Assembly: GCA_021399435.1 (NCBI GenBank)
Contig: JAJTUP010000020.1
Span: 620,001-684,000, forward strand
Source of the DNA: Diaporthe sp. PMI_573
Taxonomy: Eukaryota; Ascomycota; Sordariomycetes; Diaporthales; Diaporthaceae
Reading direction: 5' to 3'
DNA: 64,000 bases
Program-made: the position numbers and the translations under genes
Notes under the pieces: generated by a model
What the model was told of the DNA's origin: nothing
The model's database searches: none
What the model saw: only the letters and a program-made list of their open reading frames with translations
Shown: piece by piece, positions 35,901-48,326 of the stretch
How the letters are laid out: each line of letters opens with the position of its first letter
Position numbering within the stretch: the stretch's first letter is position 1

Positions 35901-38900
35901 GGTGACAGTCGATGATTTTGTCGACCAGCCGCCAGCAGAGTTCAAGTCCATTGTCTCATCAGGCGACGTCGAGGACAAGAAGGCACACCGGGCACTGGTC
36001 AAGGTTAACGTCGTCCGCGTGAAGCGAGACTCGCCAGAGTTCATGTCAGTCTACGAAGGAGTGGAGACGAACGTGAATGTTGCCATCGCGACCATCAACC
36101 TCGTAGTGACGCGCAAGACGTTGCTGACTCTACTTGACTTCATCCTTGTCACTTTCAGTAATCCTGGGAGTGACAACCAGCAGCAGCAGAAAGCCATCAC
36201 GGATGACGGGTCGGAAGTTGACATTGCCGTTGAGCCTCCAGAACCAGCTCCGCAAGCCGCTGCCGCTGCCATTCGAGTCAGGGTCGATCTGAAAAGTATT
36301 CAGCTTGTTCTCAATAACGATGGAATACGGCTGGCTACGCTTTCTTTCAACCATGCAGAGGTCGGCGTCTTCATTCTCGGCACTACGATGCGAGTCAACA
36401 CGAAGCTGGGTGATCTTAGCCTTGTTGACGACGTAAACCTTGGCGTCTCTGCAGACTCCCCCATCCGGAAGCTCATTACGATCCAAGGGGACGACCTGGC
36501 CGACTTTAGGTACGAAACGTTCGATGCGAAGAACGAGAAATCATACCCGGGATACGACTCGTCCATATACTTGCGTGCTGGCTCTGTCAAGGTCAATTTC
36601 CTCGAAGAGCCTTTCCGCAAGATCGTGGAATTCATGGTTAAATTCGGCAAGATGCAGGCCATCTACAACGCTGCTCGTCAGGCCGCCGCCAACCAGGCAC
36701 AACAGCTGCAGCAGAGTAGCAGCCGTATCAAACTCGACGTGATCATCAAGACGCCCATCGTAGTCTTCCCCAGCGTCGTGACGCCAGGGCAACCCAACAG
36801 AGATCTCATCACCGCGTACCTGGGAGAAATCTACGCGCAGAATCAGTTTGCCCCGCTCGATGATTCGCAAGATTCAGAAATCGCAAACAAAATGTCGGCC
36901 GGAATCCGCAACGTCAGGCTTACCAGCTTGTTCCACTATGCCGATGATAAATCTGAGGAGCTGGAGTTGATCGACCACGTTGACATGGGCTTCAGCATCA
37001 TCTATGCTGAGCACAAGCAAGGTGCCAAGCGACCCGAACTCGAGATTGAGGGCAGCTTGACACAAGTCAACCTGAAGATCACTCAGTACCAAATGAAGGC
37101 CCTGCTTGCGATTTCGAAATCGGTGCCTGCGGCATTCTCTGGCGACTCGGATGTTCAAGCTGAGCAAGCAGAGCAAGACGTTGACTCCGGCACCCTACAA
37201 CGAGCTCGGACACTACCGAGGTCACAGGACACCAGTCAGGACGAAGCTATTGACATGAAGCCCGAGCTTGGAAGACATGGCGATACGTGGACAAAACTCG
37301 ATCTTGTCTTCCGTGTGCCTACTGTTGGTTTAGAGCTCGTCAATGCTCCTGAGGGCCGACCAGTTGGCAACGTGGATTCGGCCAGCTTGGGCAAGTTCAG
37401 TCTGGATGATAGTAAGCTTAAAACCCGGATGCAAGCCAACGGCAGCCTGGAGGCCGAGTTTGTCATTCAGAGTTTCACGATCCATGATTCTCGCCCCCGG
37501 GAGACGAACAAGTTCCGTCGAATCATGACGAGCGGGAACAAGAGTGTGCAGCAATTCATGGCGAGCGTGACAATATCTGGCGGCAAGGAACGCAGCCTCA
37601 TTGCCATGGCTGCGATTGACTCTCCCAGGATCATTTTCGCCCTAGACTACCTCTTCGCTCTCCAGAATTTTGTCATGACTGGCCTACAGGTTGACGAGCC
37701 CAGTCCCATAGACGACGTGGAGATGGAGACACCTGACGAGAGTGACGCCGATAGCATGCAAGTCAGCATTGCTCGCCGCGAGTCTAGCATCCAGTCACCA
37801 AGGACTTCAGTCGGCACGAGGTCGCCGAACAAGACGGAGCAAAAGGATCAGGACGGGTCCAGGATGAGCATTGCCTTCCGCGTTAATATCGTCGACGCAC
37901 AGGTCATTCTCATCGCCAACCCGCTCAGCGCAAGCAGCGAAGCGATTGTCTTGGGCACTAAGCAGGTGCTACTGTCGCAGCAGCATGCGTTGACCTTCCA
38001 GGTCTCAGAATTGGGGATGTTCTTGTGTCGCATGGACCGGTTTGAGGACTCAAGGCTCAGAATTCTCGACGACTTCTCCATCCAGATGTCCATGGACAGC
38101 TCGAAACCAGACCTGACCAGCCTCCAAATCGACATCGAGCCGCTGATTCTTCGTCTCTCGCTCAGAGACATTCTGATCGCCCTTCAGATTGTCAGCAAGG
38201 CGTCAGAACTTTCAGGGGATGACAAGACTCAGGACAAGCCTAGTGCTGGTGATCAAAAGGCGAAGGAGCTTCGGCAGGCGGGGATGAAGCAGCGATCAGC
38301 CAGTGGCAAGGGACCAACGACTGCCGGCCAGAAGTCGAAGTCTGGGAAACACACCACTATCGTAAGCGGACGTTCGACTGCTGCTAGCACCAAAGGCAAG
38401 GGTCAGCCCCACGACGTCGTCAAGAAGCCACGAAGGCGGGAGGAGCTCACGGCTACTATCGACGGCATTCGCGTAGTCCTGATCGGCGACTTGCATGAGT
38501 TGCCGATTTTGGACCTCAGCATCAAGAATTTCAGCGCGACCGCCGAAGACTGGTCGTCAGGTCTGAAGGCCGAGGTACCCATAGAGATGTATGTTAACGT
38601 GTACAACTTCTCTAAGTCTGCCTGGGAACCACTTCTCGAGCCATGGTCAGTTGGCGTTGGTGTTGCGAGAGAGCAAGACACAGGGCTGCTTTCTGTCGAT
38701 GTGACGTCTAAGAAGACGTTTGACATCACGGTCACCACCAACACGATCGCCCTCGCCTCCAAGTCCTTTGCCTTCTTGACTCAGGATGAAGACATCCTCG
38801 ACAAGCCCAGAGGCACGGAGTCGCCATACCGAATTCGAAACTATACTGGATTCGAGGTTGTCGTGCGCAGCAAGAACCCAACCAGCGAAGAGGACATCAG

Positions 38901-41900
38901 TGTGCGCCTTGAGGAAGGCAAGGAGGCACCGTGGAGCTTCGAGCATTGGGAGAAGATGCGTGAGAACATGCTGACCGACAGCATGGCGAGCACGGCTGTC
39001 GCAGTCCAGCTCGAGGGCAGTGGCTTTGATGTTCTCAAGAACATCCGCTTGAACCGCGAGGGCGAGTTCATCTACTCACTCAAGCCGAAGAGAGACAACG
39101 TCTCACACCGCCTCATGGTCGATGTCAAGCTGGGCGCTGACAACGTCAAATACGTCACGCTTCGCAGCCCCTTGATCGTGGAGAATGCTACTCAGATCCC
39201 GGTCGAACTCGGCGTATACGATGCTCAGGAAGGCGATCTGCTCAAGATTGAGAAGATTGCGCCTGGTGAGTCACGTCCGGCTCCAGTCGGCGCTGTGTAC
39301 TTGAAGAGCTTGCTTGTTCGGCCTGACAGTGGCTTCGGGTATGCCTGGTCCAGTGAGACATTGTGGTGGAGGGATCTGTTGAAGAGGCCAACTCGAACCA
39401 TGGTCTGTAAGGGAGAACATGGCGAGCCGTTTTACTTCCAGATGAACGCGACATTTGATCGCTCAAATCCCATGACAAAGTGAGTGCCGTATGCAAAGCT
39501 TATTGAGGGCATGAACACTAACATTTTGTGCAGGACCTATCCCAACATGAAGCTCAAGCTCTCCGCCCCTGTAACGCTTGAGAATCTCTTGCCGTACGAC
39601 TTTAAGTACCGAATCTACGACAAGAACACCAAGAAGGACTGGTCGAACTTCCTACGAAAAGGAGGAGTCAGCCCGGTCCACGTCACGGAGCTCTCTCGTC
39701 TCCTATTGCTCAGTGTTGACATGCAGGACACCGTTTTTAAGGCAAGCGAATTTGCGATCATCAACTCTGGCAGCTCTGAGGACTTCAAGAAAGAGCACTC
39801 GCTCAAGTGTCAGGACGACCAAGGCCTCCAGCTCAACCTGAAGTTGCATTATCATCGCATCCCAGACAGTGGCGGTGCGTTCAAGGTGACAGTGTACAGT
39901 CCATATGTCATCTTGAACAAGACTGGCCTGGATATTCAAATTCGTCACAAAGGTTTCTTGCAACAAGCCAAGGCCGCCGCTGGCCAGCCAGGGCTGCTGG
40001 TTGATGTAACTGAAGGCGAACGCAAGGTCTCGCCGCTTATGTTCTCCTATGGTAGTGACGACCACCGCAACAGAGCCATGCTCAAAGTCGGCAACTCGGA
40101 ATGGAGCAAGCCACAGAGTTTCGACGCCATCGGAAGTGCCGCGGACGTCGTGCTGCCTTCGTCGAACCGCACCTCCGAAATTCACGTCGGTATCATTGTT
40201 GAGTCAGGCGAAGGCAAGTACAAGATGACGAAGGTGGTAACCCTGGCTCCGAGATTCATTGTCCAGAATAAGATCGGCGAGGAAATCAACATCAGGGAGC
40301 CAAGTTCATCCGACCTCATGACAATTAAGGCTGGCCAGCTGAGGCCTCTGCACTTCCTCAACAAGGGCTCAGTCAAGCAATTATGTCTGTGCCATCCTGG
40401 AGTTGACAATCAGTGGACGTCGCCTTTCAACATCTCGGACCTCGGCACCAACCATGTCAAGATCGCCAAAGCGGGTCAACGCCAACGACTGATCCGCGTG
40501 GAGATCCTGATGGAGGACGCCACCATCTTCCTGAAAATGACCTTGGAAACCAAGCAGTGGCCATTCTCAATGCGCAACGAGAGTGACACGGAGTTCACGT
40601 TCTACCAAGCCAACCCCAATATCGACGACGACGGGGTTGAGGACCGCTCGGGTTGGCGACCTATCCGTTACCGACTGCCACCTCGAAGCATCATGCCATA
40701 CGCCTGGGACTTCCCGGCAGCCAAGCATCGTGAGGTAGTCATCTCCGCCTACAACAAGGAGCGGCATGTCAAATTGGCGGAGATTGGTAATCTCGTGCCA
40801 ATGAGGTTCAACACGAGCGCGGGCGGCCAGAAGATTATTGACATCAACGTTGCCGCCGATGGACCGACGCAGACCCTGATTCTGTCAAACTTCAAGCAGT
40901 CCAAGAGTCTTTACCGCCAGAAGTCTATGTCTGGCTCTACCGGCAACCTTAGCACGGCGGGCTTCGAGGCCAAGGATCAGGACACCGGCACCAAGTTCCG
41001 AGCCCAGCTCAAGCTTGCTGGCATCGGCGTGTCGCTGATCAACTCTCAGCTGAAGGAGCTTGCCTATGTCACTTTCCGAGACCTCACACTCCGGTACAGT
41101 GAATCACCACTGCTGCAGACTGCCAGTCTATCCATCAAGTGGATCCAGATTGACAATCAGCTCTACGGCGGAATCTTCCCGATGATTCTGTATCCCAGTG
41201 TGGTGCCCAAGAAGGCACAAGAGACAGATGCACATCCATCGCTGCATGCCATGGTGACCAGAGTCAAAGATGATTCGTATGGTGTCTTGTACATCAAGTA
41301 CGCAACGATACTTCTTCAGCAGATGACTGTTGACTTGGACGAGGACTTCATATTCGCTATGCTGGACTTCTCCAAGGTGCCAGGTGCTACTTGGACCGAA
41401 GCAGAGGAGGAGGGCAAGCTCTGTGACGACAACCTTGACATCCCCGAGCCCAGTCAACAGCAATCTGGCCAAGACATCTACTTCGAGCTGCTCAATATCC
41501 AACCCATGCAGATCGACCTGTCCTTTGTGCGGACCGAGCGGATCAATGCGGAAGACAAAACGTCATCTCGCAACCCGCTCATGTTCTTCTTCAACATCAT
41601 GACGATGGCAATGGGCAATGTGAACGACGCTCCACTTCGCATGAACGCACTAATGTTGGATAATGTGCGGGTATCAATTCCGATTTTGATCCAGAACATA
41701 TCTAATCACTACGCTCAAGAAGCCATCTACCAGGTTCACAAGGTCCTTGGGTCGGCAGACTTCCTCGGCAACCCTGTCGGTCTGTTCAACAACATTAGCT
41801 CCGGCATTGTAGACGTTTTCTACGAACCGTACCAGGGACTTATCACGTCCGATCGGCCTGAAGACCTCGGCCTGGGCGTTGCTCGTGGTGCAGCTTCTTT

Positions 41901-42690
41901 CTTGAAGAAATCCGTCTTTGGTGTGACCGATTCTTTCTCAAAGTTCACTGGTGCTATGAGCAAGGGTCTTGCTGCAGCAACACTGGACAAGCAGTTCCAG
42001 GACCGCCGGCGCATCACGCGATCCAGGAATAAGCCCAAGCATGCCCTGTACGGCTTCACGACGGGTGCTAACAGCTTCATCACGTCGGTTGCGTCGGGTG
42101 TGGGCGGTGTGGTCCGCAAGCCCCTCGAGGGCGCAGAGCAAGAAGGCGCGGTGGGCTTCTTCAAGGGCGTGGGCAAGGGCATGCTCGGCCTGGGAACCAA
42201 ACCCCTTATCGGCGTGCTCGACGCGGCGTCCAACGCGGCCGAGGGCATCCGCAACACGACGACCGTGTTCGACGGGTCGGAGCTGGACCGCGTGCGCCTG
42301 ACGCGGTTCATCCCGACGGACGGCATCGTGCGGCCGTACAACCAGCGCGAGGCGCTGGGCCAGTTCTGGCTCAAGCAGGTGGACAACGGCAAGTACTTTG
42401 ACGAGAACTACATCGCGCACCTGGAGCTGCCCCGGGAGGACATGGTTGTCATGATCACGTACGCGCGGATCCTGCTCATCAGGAGCCGGCGGCTGGCGAC
42501 CGAGTGGGACGTCCCGCTCAAGGACGTGCAGACCATCGCCAAGGAGCGCACGGGGCTCAGCCTCACGCTGCGGGGCGGGACCAACGGGCCGTTTATACCC
42601 ATTGGCGAGGAGAGCGGCAGGACTTTTGTGTACCGTATGGTTGGGGTTGCGGTGGAGGAGTTCAATCGCCGGTTTAGGGGCATGGAGTGA
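32989..42690 (+). CDS. VPS13: VPS13, bridge-like lipid-transfer protein
   Basis: Two exons, 32989-39479 and 39534-42690, give 3215 residues, close to yeast Vps13. The N-terminus is the chorein domain (MLEGLVAGLLNRFLGMYV), followed by repeated beta-rich groove segments. A Ser/Arg/Gln-rich loop lies near residue 850. The adaptor-binding VAB region has internal repeats, each starting like IRNYTGFEVVV, VENATQIPVEL, VQNKIGEEINI and MRNESDTEFTF; the intron falls inside it. The C-terminus holds the amphipathic-helix region (FGVTDSFSKFTGAMSKGL, similar to ATG2) and the PH-like end (LPREDMVVMITYARILLI). It transfers phospholipids in bulk at contacts between ER, mitochondria, vacuole and prospore or endosomal membranes. 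The frame is intact over 9.6 kb of coding sequence. Confidence 0.97.
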
Positions 42691-43404
42691 TTGTTTCCTG
42701 GTCTTTTCTCACCTGCGGCCGTTGTGATAACGATGTGATGGTGGTTATAAAGTATGTGTGGACAACAGAACAAAACAGAACAGAAGGACAGCAGCAGAAG
42801 GCAGAAGATACACATGATGGAATGGAGAGGGAGATGGGGGCGGTGGGGTGGCGTACATGAAGTGGGTGATATACTCATAGCAACGGTGCAACGGTGTTTG
42901 CGTTCCTTCTCTCCCTTGTGGATTTTGAATCGTTGGGACTGCATTGTTATCAGATTAGCTATAAACAACAGACAATGCGTCTTTTCTTCTTCCTGATTCT
43001 CGTTAGGCCTTTCCGTGTTTACTGTGAGTTTCAATTGCCGACGAGCTTTGCAAGTGCTGTGTGGCCACAGCGTCTGTATTGGAACTGGTGTACGATAACC
43101 AGATAGAAGGAATTCAAGACACAGGAGCCAATGTAATGACGGTTTCGCTTTTTTGAACGTGACCATGTTACTGTATGTGACAGTACCGCGTGCCTTCTAC
43201 GTGAACCCAAGCGATTGGGTTGGTACGGTGCGCTTGCGGTGATGAGGGAAGGGGCGGTCCAGTCTGATGAGCAGGCACAGACAAGAATAATTACCTCTGC
43301 TCCTCCTGTTGCAACCCATTCTAACTACTTCTTGTTCATTACAAACATCTTCACAGTTTTCGGCTAGTCTTTCAATATCCCCAAGACATACCAACATCGT
43401 CACA
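42691..43404. other. Intergenic
   Basis: VPS13 3' region and promoter of the next gene; no other signal. Confidence 0.5.
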
Positions 43405-44388
43405 ATGGCTCGCTACGTCCAGACATTCCCGAAGTCGGCTCAAGACATGCTGGACAGCTGTGCCGTTCAACCGATGCTTGGCGATGGATGCCTCTGGAAC
43501 GCCGCCACCAATATCCCGCCACGGCATGGCATCCAACCTCTGTGGACCAGCTCCCTCACCGAGTCGTCGCCAATTGCTGGTCCCGATGAGGACGTGCCAC
43601 GTATCCGGGGGAAAGATATGGGGGTGTTTGCGCACGTGTGGCTTATGCGCAAGTTCCCTGCCGTTTCAGACATCACCCAACACTTTGTCGGCTATGTCAG
43701 GTCCACCCAATGGACCCAAGACGAGGGGAAACATACAGCCACGCTTTTCTAGTACCGAACGTTCTGCCTTTGCTTGTCTGCCGAGCTACCAAGGCCTGAT
43801 GCCATGTGAGTTGTGGACTTATCTCCCGGCATCGCCTTGGTCTTTGTCATCAAAACTGACCGTAGAATATGGGGGGAAAGACTTTCTACAGGCGACATCG
43901 ATCAGATCCTCGCGCTCTGCCTCTCGAGAGGGGTGAATCGCGACGAGGTGCCCACCTGCACCGGCGAGATGGTCCGCGACGACCAAAAGCTGCAGTGGAA
44001 GGTACTGCCGGTCCCGAGGCCGAAGCTCGAGGCCATGATCCTCAGAAGCAAGTCTACCATCGAACGTGCCTCGGCGAGGGAGCTAGCCAAACAGTACAGC
44101 ATGCTGGGTGCGTTCAACGGCTTATTTCGGTCTACCCGACGGAGACTCCCTCCGGAAATCCGTGGGCAGAATGCGCGATACAACAACATGGTCCGCGCCC
44201 GGCTCCGGCAGCATGGTATTGACATGCGCAGGGTCCGCGCCACTCCAGCACACCAGTTCGTGGTTGGTGAATACGCACAATTCGGGCTTCAGAAGCTGCT
44301 GAAGTTGTTCAAGGAATCGTGCGCCCTGAGCGTGGCGCTGAACTGCCCCCTTTACAGGCTGCCCGGGGACCCGCAGCTTCTTGAATGA
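43405..44388 (+). CDS. Hypothetical protein, three exons
   Basis: Proposed exons 43405-43695, 43753-43805 (53 nt) and 43866-44388 give 288 residues. Without the first intron the frame hits TAG at 43750. That TAG can be read as the acceptor of a 57-nt intron (gtcagg..ttctag) which keeps phase, and the second intron (gtgagt..cgtag) is canonical. The product is soluble-looking, with an Arg-rich basic segment (FRSTRRRLPPEIRGQNARYNNMVRARLRQHG) and a helical C-terminus (QFGLQKLLKLFKESC). No known domain is recognised. If the first intron is not used, the gene would be truncated at 115 codons. Confidence 0.55.
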
Positions 44389-45013
44389 GAGACCATTCGC
44401 AGACAGAAGGGTAGTGATTGTGTCATCGAGAAATGAAAATGGCGTTTAGGAATAGAGTCTAGTGCATTTTTCCTTTGCGGCCTCAGCGATACGAAGTAAT
44501 TGATCAAAGGTGCACAGCCTCCTCTGGGACAGCTTCCTCTTGGACAAATATTCTCTGGCGTAATGTCCTCTTGAATAATCCACTCTCATATCTTGGCACA
44601 ACCAGCTCTAGGATACCCCTCCCCTGGGGGTAAGCTCCCCTGGCATAACCGGCTCTGGTGAAATCTCCTCTGGGTCATGGAGTCTCCTCTGTGACACCCC
44701 AGGTCAACCTCAGGGATGACTGTGTCTTGCCTTCCCTCTACCGAGTTACTCTACATCATGTAACCCGAGCAAATCTCGTCGGGGGATGATTTGCCCGGAG
44801 CCACTTTACATTGATGAGGACCTTGTTATAAGCGGTATGTTAGTAGGCCACCACTGAACTCATGCTTCTTTATACACTACTAACGTGTTTGAAAGAAGAT
44901 CAATAGCATTGGCTGAAACTTTTGCATCAAACACTGCATTGACTCTGATTCCTCAATACGCTCTGAGCTGTTTGTTGATTCTATATCCGAAACCATGATA
45001 GACCCTGCTCGAA
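44389..45013. other. Intergenic with degenerate minisatellite
   Basis: Holds the repeat array at 44520-44700 and the 3' ends of the flanking genes. Confidence 0.5.
44520..44700 (+). repeat. Degenerate tandem repeat, unit about 15-18 bp
   Basis: Successive units begin with variants of tcctctgg (for example tcctctgggacagct, tcctcttggacaaata, ttctctggcgtaatg, tcctcttgaataatc). The pattern recurs to about 44700 with drift in length and sequence. No unit is perfect, so the array is old. Confidence 0.65.
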
Positions 45014-46738
45014 TCACTCAACCTCAACAACGTGGTCCTTCTCCCTTCTCGCCTCGTCGACTCGAGCGTCCAGCTCGCTCCTGACCTGTCTCCTCGATTT
45101 TCCAGCCACGAACCACGAACTTGAAGAGAACAAGGCATTCATCTCTTCCAGGGGTAGCTTCTTGGTCTCCGGCATGAACGCCCAGAAGAAGATGGCGTTT
45201 GTGAAATTGCAAACCACAAAGATGAGGAAGTACCTCCAGCCGATGTTTGCAATGGCCGGGGCGGTAATCTGCCCGATCATGGTGTTGAACGCAAACGAGG
45301 TCATGACACCGATGGAGATGCCCTTCGAACGAGTCTTGGTGTCGAAGACCTCGGCGGGGATGATCCACGACAGAGACCCACAGGTGAAGGAGAAGCTGAC
45401 CTGGTAGAACCAGTTCGTGACGATGAAGACCCAAGCAAGCGCGCTCTGGCCTGAAGTAGAGGCTTTGGGGAAACTCGCGATGGCGGCTGTGACGATGATG
45501 AAGCAGACGCCGTTGATTGCGTTTCCGATGATCAGGGGCCAGCGGCGGCCGAGCCTGTCGATGAAGAGAATCGTGCAGAGCTGGGCGATGACGGAGAGCA
45601 CGTTGCTGATGGCCTGGTACTTCAGCGAGTCTGTCGTCCCGATGTTGACCTGCTTGTAGATATCAGGCGTGAAGTACTGGATCGCCGAGACACCGGTCAT
45701 CTGCACCGATGCTTGCAGGGCCACCATCAATATGAGCCGACGGAAGCTTGATCGGTCGGTGAAAAGGTCACGGTACCCCTTTGCTGCGTTCTCGTGCTCG
45801 TGGGTGATGGCAGCTTGGATCTGAGAAAACTCGGCCCGAACCCACACATCGCTCTCGTTGCCGTTGGCGTGAAGCTTCGCCAGCGTTTTCAGCCCTTCCT
45901 GCTCCTTGCCGTGATCGATCAACCAACGTGGTGACTCCGGGAAGAGGAGGATCATGAGCGCAAGGATGCCCGCCGGGATAATCTGAAGACCAAGAGGGAT
46001 GCGCCACTGTTCGTTCGTGCTGTAGTTCTTGTTGGTGCCGTACACAGTCCATGCTTCACAAGGTTAGTCCCGAATTCAGTTTGGGAGTCCAGCAAAAGAA
46101 ATACTTACTCGCGACCACGGCTCCTATTCCGAGCATAAACTGCTGCAATCCAGTGACCCGGCCCCGGATGGAAGGGTGGGAGATTTCGGCTTGGTACATT
46201 GGCACGATCATGACCAGGAACCCAACGCCAAGCCCTCCCACGGCGCGACCAGCGTAGAAGAAGTTCAGGTGCTGGCCTGCTGCTTGCAGCGCACCACCGA
46301 GGCAGAAAATGATGGCGCCGATCATGATGGTCAGTCTCCGGCCGAGCAAGTCACCGCATGGCCCTGCAAGACCGGCTCCGAAGAATCCGCCACCGGTGAA
46401 CAGAGACACCACAGCACCACTTTTGTTTTTCCCTTGTCAGCTCGGCTGATGAAAATGTCGGGACGGTCCACTTACACTTGGTCCTTGTTGGGGTTGAATG
46501 ATGCGATAAAAGAGTCCGAGGCAACACTGCCTCCGATAACACCAAGATCATATCTGTCTCAATGTTAGCCGTGTTATCGGCAGATCTAACTGGTTTCTGG
46601 ACGAATGCATACCCATAATTGAATGATCCTAGAGAGGCAAATACGCCTACCAGGAACTGTTGGGCGGTTAGCTTCGCGGCACAGCAGCAAATGCAGGACT
46701 TAGTGTGGACGCACCTGGTACACCCGTGGGGAGATCAT
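45014..46738 (-). CDS. MFS sugar-type transporter
   Basis: Five exons: 46715-46738 (only 24 nt), 46613-46671, 46476-46553, 46109-46419 and 45014-46053, giving 503 residues. The splices rebuild a classical N-terminus: MISPRVYQ joined to LTAQQFLVGVFASLGSFNYGYDLGVIGG. Sugar-porter signatures are present: GDLLGRR (loop 2-3), AGRAVGGLGVG, PESPRWL, DRLGRRWPL and the C-terminal PETKKLPLEE. Twelve membrane segments can be traced. It imports a hexose, polyol or quinate-like substrate across the plasma membrane by proton symport; the exact solute is not readable. The cytosolic tail is charged (SELDARVDEARREKDH). Confidence 0.9.
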
Positions 46739-48031
46739 TGTTGCACGATACAGCGCGTCTCGCAGAGAAGACTGAGACTTATCGAAACCAGAGTAAGTGA
46801 GAAAATGACGATGCAAACATGCCCAGGGGAAAACATAAGTCTTATACATCTGCACGACAAGGCATCGCACAGCATGAGAACCCTGCCAAGCACGTGGCAG
46901 AGATCCAGGCGCAAGCGAACCGTGAAGCGTAAAATGAAGTTCTCGCTCGCTGTTCGCCCGAACGCGGGATTCCACCACGCGCTTGACTCGTTGGGGCTCA
47001 GGCGGCGCTGGGCCAGTCTGGCCGCCCGGGGAAGTCTGGGGAAGGGCACGCTAGGGGCATGTTCACATGGTCACATCGCGTACCCGACAGCCTGGTCAAG
47101 TTTCACTAGACCATCCACACATAGCCGATCCAATCACCACACGCGTACTGCAGGCCCCGCGCGTATGGGTTTGCCCGCTTGTTCTCTTTGGCAGGGCCAC
47201 GGACGGTCAGGAATCGTTCGTTGCGGTTGGAAAATATGCGTGAAGGATCGCACGCGTTGTTACTCTACAATTCTTGAAATGGGACGTTAGCGGCCTCAGG
47301 CTGTTCCAATGTTGCGAGCGGCTCGATGATGTGCTACCTGACCAACAAGAGAGGGAATGATTGAGACCCATAATTACCTTAGAGATGAATTTGGCGATGT
47401 CAATAATGTTTTAATGTTTTACCAGCGAGAGACCGAGGAATGTTATATTCGTTCAGATGGCCCACCACGACCAACTCATCCTGTGACTTGTCCGGAATAG
47501 CGTTGGTCTTGTTCGCAGCACAGCGCCAGAGTCGAATGATCACTAGATTCAGAAGAACAAAGTTCTATCATAGCGAGTTCCGGGGATTACGGGCTTGGGA
47601 CTATGTGGATGTGCAGACTTATTATCAGATAAGGGCCTTTAAGAGTCAAGTTGGGATGAAAGTGGGCAGAGAAAACAACCCCAAGTCTTTAAATAACTAA
47701 CAAGCTCACTGAGTCACATACTCCATCCGATAGTTAGCAGAGTTCTTATTCAGTAGTAGATTTACGTCACCAAGGATAGCTTACAGATCTTCCGGGGAGA
47801 AGACTTCATGGCTGGAATTGTACACACGGGAAGTCCTATGCGTAGGCCTTGCCTCCTCATTCAGCAAGAGCGGCCCCCACCCCCGAAACGCCTATACACA
47901 CATGACTTCAAATATTATAGTGTAGGCACTTGAATTTCTCACTTATTTAAAAGTTTATATTTAACAATTGTATTTGTACAGCTTATGTTAGCCTAATAGC
48001 GCCTAGAAGACCCTCGTTGGGCCAAGATGTA
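46739..48031. other. Intergenic flank of the transposon
   Basis: About 1.3 kb. A long plus-strand frame at 46619-47290 overlaps transporter exons antisense and has no domain. No gene is recognised. Confidence 0.5.
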
Positions 48032-48039
48032 CACATTAA

Positions 48040-48094
48040 GAATGCGGATATTCGCGTACCCTAAATCGGATGCCGCGTACCTTTTTCTGACTAA
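48040..48094 (+). repeat. Left terminal inverted repeat
   Basis: Begins gaatgcggatattcgcg. It matches the reverse complement of 51035-51089 at 50 of 55 positions; the five differences are transitions. Confidence 0.88.
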
Positions 48095-48326
48095 GCAGGG
48101 CTGCAGCCAATCAGAGCCTCCCATTTCACTACACGCCACCGGTCAACATGGTGCGTTTTGCAGCCTTAACCATATGCTCTGCTAAACCTCCTCAACCTAC
48201 CAATATTTAATCATCCACCCACTATTAACGCTTCGTGATATCGATTAAATACTTCGTGGAATTGATTAATTGAGTACTAAAGACATACCTTATCTATTTA
48301 GATATCGTTCCGGTGGTGTTGCGGTG

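Noticed and set aside
46619..47290. A 223-codon plus-strand open frame
   Set aside because: It overlaps the spliced 5' exons of the transporter on the other strand and has no recognisable motif.
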